Shown one piece after another: positions 58,990-64,000 of a stretch of 64,000 bases of DNA. This DNA is from Phlebiopsis flavidoalba. Lineage: Eukaryota; Basidiomycota; Agaricomycetes; Polyporales; Phanerochaetaceae. The position numbers and the translations under genes were made by a program. The stretch spans positions 1,532,127 through 1,596,126 of the forward strand of contig JAOCPU010000002.1 in the NCBI GenBank assembly GCA_035772785.1, written 5' to 3'. The first letter of the stretch is position 1. Every line of letters starts with the position of its first letter. The notes below the pieces were generated by a model, which saw nothing but the letters and a program-made list of their open reading frames with translations, searched no databases and was not told the DNA's origin.

Positions 58990-60415
58990 GAAAACGCCCC
59001 CGGACGCTTGACACGGAATCTAGAAGCCCACAGAAAGGTGTCTATGTCCCCAGCAACTACTTTCAGGGGCGTAGTGGCCTGTGGAAAGGCTCCAATGCCT
59101 CCGTCTCAAAGGCTGCCCAATCGACAAGGCTAAGCTCCTCACTGCTGATCGGCGGTACATATCCTGGTCGTTATCAAGACTGAGACGGAGCTCTGCAACC
59201 TCAAAAGAGGTTGGATCCTGAGACGGCAACCACGGTCCGGGTATTTCCAAGTCAGGATCGAATTTGTCGATGTCCCCAATAACTCCGTATGGAAATGGTG
59301 CGCAGTCGGGGGGCGGGCGGCGTACCGTCAACATCAAACCGACGAGCCGCGGTTCGTTTGAAGCCTGAAGATCATTGCGGAAGAAAATTTGAAATGCATA
59401 GCTATCTCGAGATGGTGAGCGAAGCGAGAGCAAGTTTTTTTAAATGTCGACATACTACATTATATCATCCATCTCCACATCATAGAGTTGTAGCGAAAGA
59501 GCCAGAGATCCTAATTCGACTTCGGGAGATGTCTTCCCCACCCCATATAGGATAGACCGCGTGATATTGCTCAAGGCGTGCCAGTCATGGAACCATAGTC
59601 ATGACCGGTCTGCGCTCGCAGCTTCGGGTAAGAAATCGTGGGGCTAGTAAAGAGAAGGAGAGCCAGGTTTCGCGCAGAAGAAGCCGCATCGACGACATGC
59701 AATATTAAACAGCTATGGTTGGTGAACTTTCGTCTCCGCTGTCCTCGGGGACCAAGTCGCCCCCAAGGCTTCGGGGTTTCGGACCAGTCGTCGAATTGCA
59801 GGTCCACACAACGTAGCAGTCGCAGAGACGTGCTCCGTATGAGCCGGTTAAGAATAGCAGGACTGAGCGAAAGCGAAGCCCTGAAAGATCAATACGGGTG
59901 ATGGAAAAACATAACGGATGGAAGCGAAGTCGGCAAGTGGCCGACGCACCACGAATGGGGGCCGTAACCGTTACCATTAGACGAAAGGGCATCGTTTTTC
60001 GGCACAGATACCTTATCTAGTGCAAAGGATGCCGAGTATTCCTCGGGTGTTTTTTCAGGGCTCGCCTGCGTTTCTGCACTTTCAGCGTGCACCAAATGAA
60101 CCCATGGCTCCTGCCACGGACCCGTGACGCGGAAAGAGATATGGCGGATGCATTCGAGTATATGGGGGCGAGCTTGCATAGAGTTATCTGTCAAGCTCAA
60201 AAAATGGTAAAAGAGATATGCCTTCCGATTGTGTAAGGTAATCTCTTCACATAAGAGATGAGTTCGACACCGACGTGCCCAAATGTCGGCAAGTGAGACT
60301 GAGGGCTCCAAGCCGCCGTTTGTCCGCATTGACCAAATCATTATGCCACTTCAACAACCTCGAGTTGCTTGCTTTTGAACAAAATGACGATGCGGGTCGA
60401 TGATCTCAGGTGGGA
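58990..60415 (-). CDS. F-box/leucine-rich-like protein
   Basis: Minus strand begins with DLPPEIIDRIV-like text across a frame change near 60410-60380, the F-box core. It continues with WARRCRTHLLCEEITL and AYLFYHFLSLTDN, then HILECIRHISFRVTGPWQEPWVHLVHA (about 60170-60080). This is the pattern of mushroom F-box proteins where a capsule of L..FL....S....I..L follows the box. Next is RIDLSGLRFRS (about 59900) and, after frame change, DLQFDDWSETPKPWGR, ILHVVDAASSARNLALLLFTSPTIS. The end is LVGLMLTVRRPPPDC, DLEIPGPWLPSQDPTSFEVAELRLSLDND. About four frame changes; the 3' end is approximate. It is probably a substrate receptor of an SCF ligase; substrate unknown. Confidence 0.65.
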
Positions 60416-61958
60416 GGTCCGACGCTGCGCTCACAGATTCCATGTTTTGTGGACAATGAAACTCGGGATTGAAAATTTGAAGGTATGAACGGAGCTATTG
60501 AGACTATACTACTCATGAGAGACTTGTTAACAGCAGTCACCCAGAGAAAATTGGACCTCAACATTTTGATCAAAATCGCAGTATGGCAGACTATATGGTG
60601 GTCGCTGTGGGTGTGAATCGTGAGACGCAGCGTGTCGCTTCGTAGCGCGCCGCAACAGCCCATCAAAATTGTATCCCTCACGGCACAGATGCCGGACGCA
60701 CATACGGGATTGAGTCCGACGCCATGGATTGTCTGGTAGCTGCTCAGTGTCATAATCCGAATGTATGACCTCGTCCGTTTACAAAATTTCGCTCAACAAA
60801 CCGATCTGGACTAGAATTTCTTTTCTAGTGTTAAGAGCGCTCACTTCGCGCGTTTTTGTCTACAACCATCAAAATCCTGAGGAGAGGTTGAAAAAAAAAA
60901 AACTCGAAACTTGTACAATATGCCACAATGCACAACTGATCAGGGGTCTACTACTACCGAACTTTGTAGTACAACACGGAGTACAGGGGGGGGTGGGGGG
61001 GTGGGAACATACATTTCTCTGTTAGTGTGGCCCGATCCATGACGCGGTTCATGTCAATAGTGTTCAATCATGTCGACGGGGTAGCGTCATTTCTAACGGT
61101 GTTCTTCGAAGATGACAACGTCATACATGACACTATAGATACCAACGTAAATTGTAAGATGATCTCAAATACAGGTGACACCACGAATCTTACCTGCTCC
61201 CGAACACGTTCAAGTTGGCGCGTTAATAGAACGGATACAAGTTGCTACTCAACAACCGAAGAGGTTCAGGTCCACCATGAAAGATTGATGACTCGCATCT
61301 ACGCGAAAGTACGCGAAGGAGTCTGAAGGCGCACCGGTCCCGAAGAGACTTCAAGTACTGAACAGGAGTCTCATACATACCAACACTTCTTCCTGTTCTA
61401 TAAGGCAGAGAACCTCGTCCGCTGGCCTTCTAAGCGCGTCATGGGCTGTGGTTTCATCTCTACCGCACGGCAAACGCGTGTCTGCAGTTCGACCTTGTAG
61501 AAAAAGGCTGGCTGGCATTGCTGGACGGGCCAGCCCGAGTTGAACGCTGCTGCTCTTTGCCAGGACAAGCCCTAGTGGGAGTGACGGCACACATCGCGCG
61601 AGACTGGACAGCGACACATGTACCCACACGAAGTTGCAGTTCATTTTACCCTGCACCAAACTGAGCGCGTGCGCGATGAGATCTTGTGTGTTTACACAGG
61701 TTCGGCTCTGTTTGCGTAGTCGCCGTGCGGCTCCACCACGGGACAACGAATTGATATGGTTTGCGGTGGGGCCATGGCTATCAGCAAACACTGTGGAGTC
61801 GATGCGGGTGAAATGTACCTTGCGTCGGGCAGTTTTCATCACAAAGTGCCCGGATCACTCGGTGAAATCCGGTGATTCTGGGTGTCGGGTACAAAATGAA
61901 CAACACGACAAAAAATATTATACGATTTTATGCCTTTTACGCGCGCGGGTATAAAATG

Positions 61959-62060
61959 AACAGCTGTGTCGGGTGTGAAATTCCTCGGTCGTTTTACATC
62001 AGGTAGAAATTACACTGTAGTCTCAATCTGCTCAAAACCGCTAGTGATTTACAGCTGTTC
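61959..62060. repeat. 10-bp inverted repeat GAACAGCTGT/ACAGCTGTTC
   Basis: GAACAGCTGT at about 61959-61968 and its exact reverse complement at about 62051-62060 flank some 80 bases; a near copy (GCAGCTGTTC) follows at about 62092. Just upstream, AAAATGAAC occurs twice in similar context (61894 and 61953). It could be the edge of a small non-autonomous element or chance. Confidence 0.45.
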
Positions 62061-63519
62061 TATGGTCAACCGTTTAAACATAGACCACGCTGCAGCTGTT
62101 CCTACTCATCACAGCCCACTCGGGTCTGTTTGACCTCGTCTCGAGGTGATTGTGTGTGACACCCATTTCCCGCAACATGCACACTCAACTTTGGCCAATG
62201 TTCTTCACATTTCTGCGCACGTTTTCTGCAGACATGACAAACTCGGACGGCCCCGTGTCTGATTCGGAGGCATCAGGTCACAAAGAGGTGGCCATGGGGA
62301 GACAGATATATATATGAACTGTAGATGTGCTGGTGCTGACGACGTTAGATGCAACGGTGCTTGACCTTAGGGGATTGGGCCCAGTGACGTGCACGCGCGC
62401 ACTTCTGTCCAAAGCGGAACGTCCCGCCGACTCTGATAGGTGCGCTGTGTCGCTTGCCGTGATGCGCGCCCGCATGCTGAAAGCGTCGAGCTCCGTAGAT
62501 AAAGTCAAACGTCTCGACAGCTGCCGTCGAAAGGTCAATTCCCTCTACCTCTCACCTCCATCAGCTCTCTGCCTCTCTTATTCTTGCCGGCCTCCAGCAT
62601 GCCACCATCCACTGCAGTCTGCCACCCTCTGAAGTTGCGCTGACCAGCTGCCAACTGAGTTTTTGTAAGTCAATTGGCATTCCGTGTTAGTAGACCCACG
62701 CGTGCGCAGTGCAAAATCGACAACAGAAACGTCTCTGACGGGTAGGAGCCCAACTGCTGGCAATCCGTTGAGCGCTGACCTGTACCTGGATAGGATAGTC
62801 AACGTGAAAGCTTTACTGGCCCGTTCATTGAGGAGAGCCAGTGCGTGAACACGCAATTCAAGTTGTTTGGTAATTGGCATACTGTTGCTACTGTTGGCTC
62901 GTACTGGATAAATTCGCATTCATATTGATATGTCTAGGTGGCTCACCACTGTCCCGTGACCTCCGTCCTCTCGCTAGTTGCACTAGTACCCAAGGCGAAG
63001 CGGGTTACCCCCCCCCCCCCACCTCCGGTCTTCCCTGGGCACACTTCAACCCAACACCGCCCTCCTGGAGTTGGGTACCGAGGCTATGTAACACTTAATC
63101 TCCCGTCAATATAAATTTGGTACATAGTTCTATTTTTTCTTGACTTAGTCTATACAAGCATGTATTTAATCTCCACTATTAGAAATGCTCATTGCTTTTT
63201 TCGAGGGTAAAAAAAGCCACGAATCATGAGTGCTGTTCAGTCAATTAACTGGCATTGCACGATTGGAAAACTACCCCTGTTAATGCTGACCCTGTAGAAG
63301 ACGCGTGATTTATACCTGTTAGGTGAACAATTCACACCCGCGAGAGCAATTAACACGGCCCCGTTCAGTAGCCAGGTGAAGTGTCAAAAATTTGCACGCA
63401 CATTTCCTGGTGTGAAAGTAAACCGCATGAAAGTTTTTGTAAACCCCATTTCTCGTGTTTGGATGTTCGCCACTTTGTCATTCGGGTAATCACTTTTGCC
63501 TCAAAAACATGCATAATTT

Positions 63520-63540
63520 CACCCGAATTTAGTTCGGGTG
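63520..63540. repeat. Perfect hairpin CACCCGAA-N5-TTCGGGTG
   Basis: Eight paired bases surround a five-base loop. The half-site TTCGGGT also occurs at 63482-63488. It may be a transcription terminator-like or regulator site; there is no gene nearby to judge. Confidence 0.5.
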
Positions 63541-64000
63541 CATATCACCCACCGCGCTCGGATCAACCCCACACAGTTGAAAATTACAATAGGTGACGGG
63601 TCAGGGGAACCGATTTGGAGTATCGGGCGGATGGATCTGAGCAAGCGGCCGAGATTGCCGATCCCCCTAGAATCGTTAGCTTTGGTGAAGGTTTTCAGGT
63701 TAGACGCTGGATCATAACACTGGATTACTTCCGCTTTTGTTCCACGGTTCATGTGGAACTGATTCCGTAGACGACTGGATCTATAACGCTCAAGTAGGTA
63801 GGCTCACGTTCGAGACGGTCGGCATAGCTATAGGGTACTATTGACGGCCATACTAATCTTACCTTTCACGCATGTACGGTGTCTGCTTGGTACATCTCAG
63901 GCCGCCTGCTCGCTCACTTGGGTTGCCGTTGGTCTTGGCCCCCGACCTCGATCTCGCGCAATGAAGGACGGCTTCGACAGCACTGCCTTGGCTAGTGATC

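Larger units (their letters stand above)
60416..64000. other. No supported gene; AT-richer with inverted repeats
   Basis: The only sizeable open stretch is minus 61842-61351 (163 codons), which has no motif I know. Short inverted repeats are listed separately. Homopolymers include A at 60890-60902, G-rich 60984-61003 and C13 at 63008-63020. The segment 63100-63480 is AT-rich and looks non-coding. Confidence 0.4.

Noticed and set aside
1..64000. CRISPR arrays, bacterial operons, prophage or viral genes
   Set aside because: No regularly spaced repeats, no Shine-Dalgarno-led gene strings and no capsid, integrase or polymerase words were found; the intron structure is fungal.

Overview
This window is nuclear DNA from a filamentous basidiomycete, most likely an Agaricomycete. 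Readable genes are broken by many short introns (about 50-65 nt, GTRNGY...YAG), and their families are typical of mushroom genomes: F-box proteins, DUF3632 proteins, PL14-type secreted lyases, a HPD-motif family and an EF-hand MscS channel. Nothing bacterial or viral was seen. Reading frames change repeatedly inside well-conserved domains, even in essential single-copy genes (RPB3, ferrochelatase, phosphomevalonate kinase). Indel errors in an unpolished assembly are the simplest explanation. All gene calls were made by joining conserved segments across frames, and most gene ends are approximate.

Layout. 1-3.3 kb: no supported gene. 3.5-4.6 kb (+): AGC protein kinase. 7.8-9.55 kb (-): GH18 chitinase-like gene with an N-terminal membrane segment. 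11.0-18.3 kb: two diverged copies of an uncharacterised basidiomycete-type protein, plus coding-like fragments. 18.6-19.25 kb (-): HPDRW-motif protein. 21.45-24.48 kb (+): GTPBP1/2-type GTPase. 24.5-32.2 kb: mostly unassigned, with a tRNA-Gln(CTG) containing an intron at 28.6 kb. 32.2-33.3 kb (-): a DUF3632 gene. 33.8-42.9 kb is a GC-rich island holding a coiled-coil gene (-), ferrochelatase HEM15 (+), phosphomevalonate kinase ERG8 (+) and a vacuolar amino-acid transporter (-) that has a 9-nt microexon.

43.4-51.5 kb is an accessory cluster. It contains two tandem PL14 genes, three copies of a DUF3632-type 5' module (the last joined to a full gene) and an F-box gene. 51.9-53.4 kb (+): RPB3, the third subunit of RNA polymerase II. 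53.7-57.3 kb (-): MscS channel with EF hand, convergent with RPB3. 59.0-60.4 kb (-): F-box/LRR-like gene. 60.4-64 kb: AT-richer, with small inverted repeats and no supported gene.

Functionally the window mixes housekeeping genes (transcription, haem and isoprenoid synthesis, amino-acid storage, ion homeostasis) with a locally duplicating accessory block. I did not find a clearly new multi-gene system. The best candidates for follow-up are the PL14/DUF3632 amplification, the paralogous family at 11-15.7 kb and the microexon.
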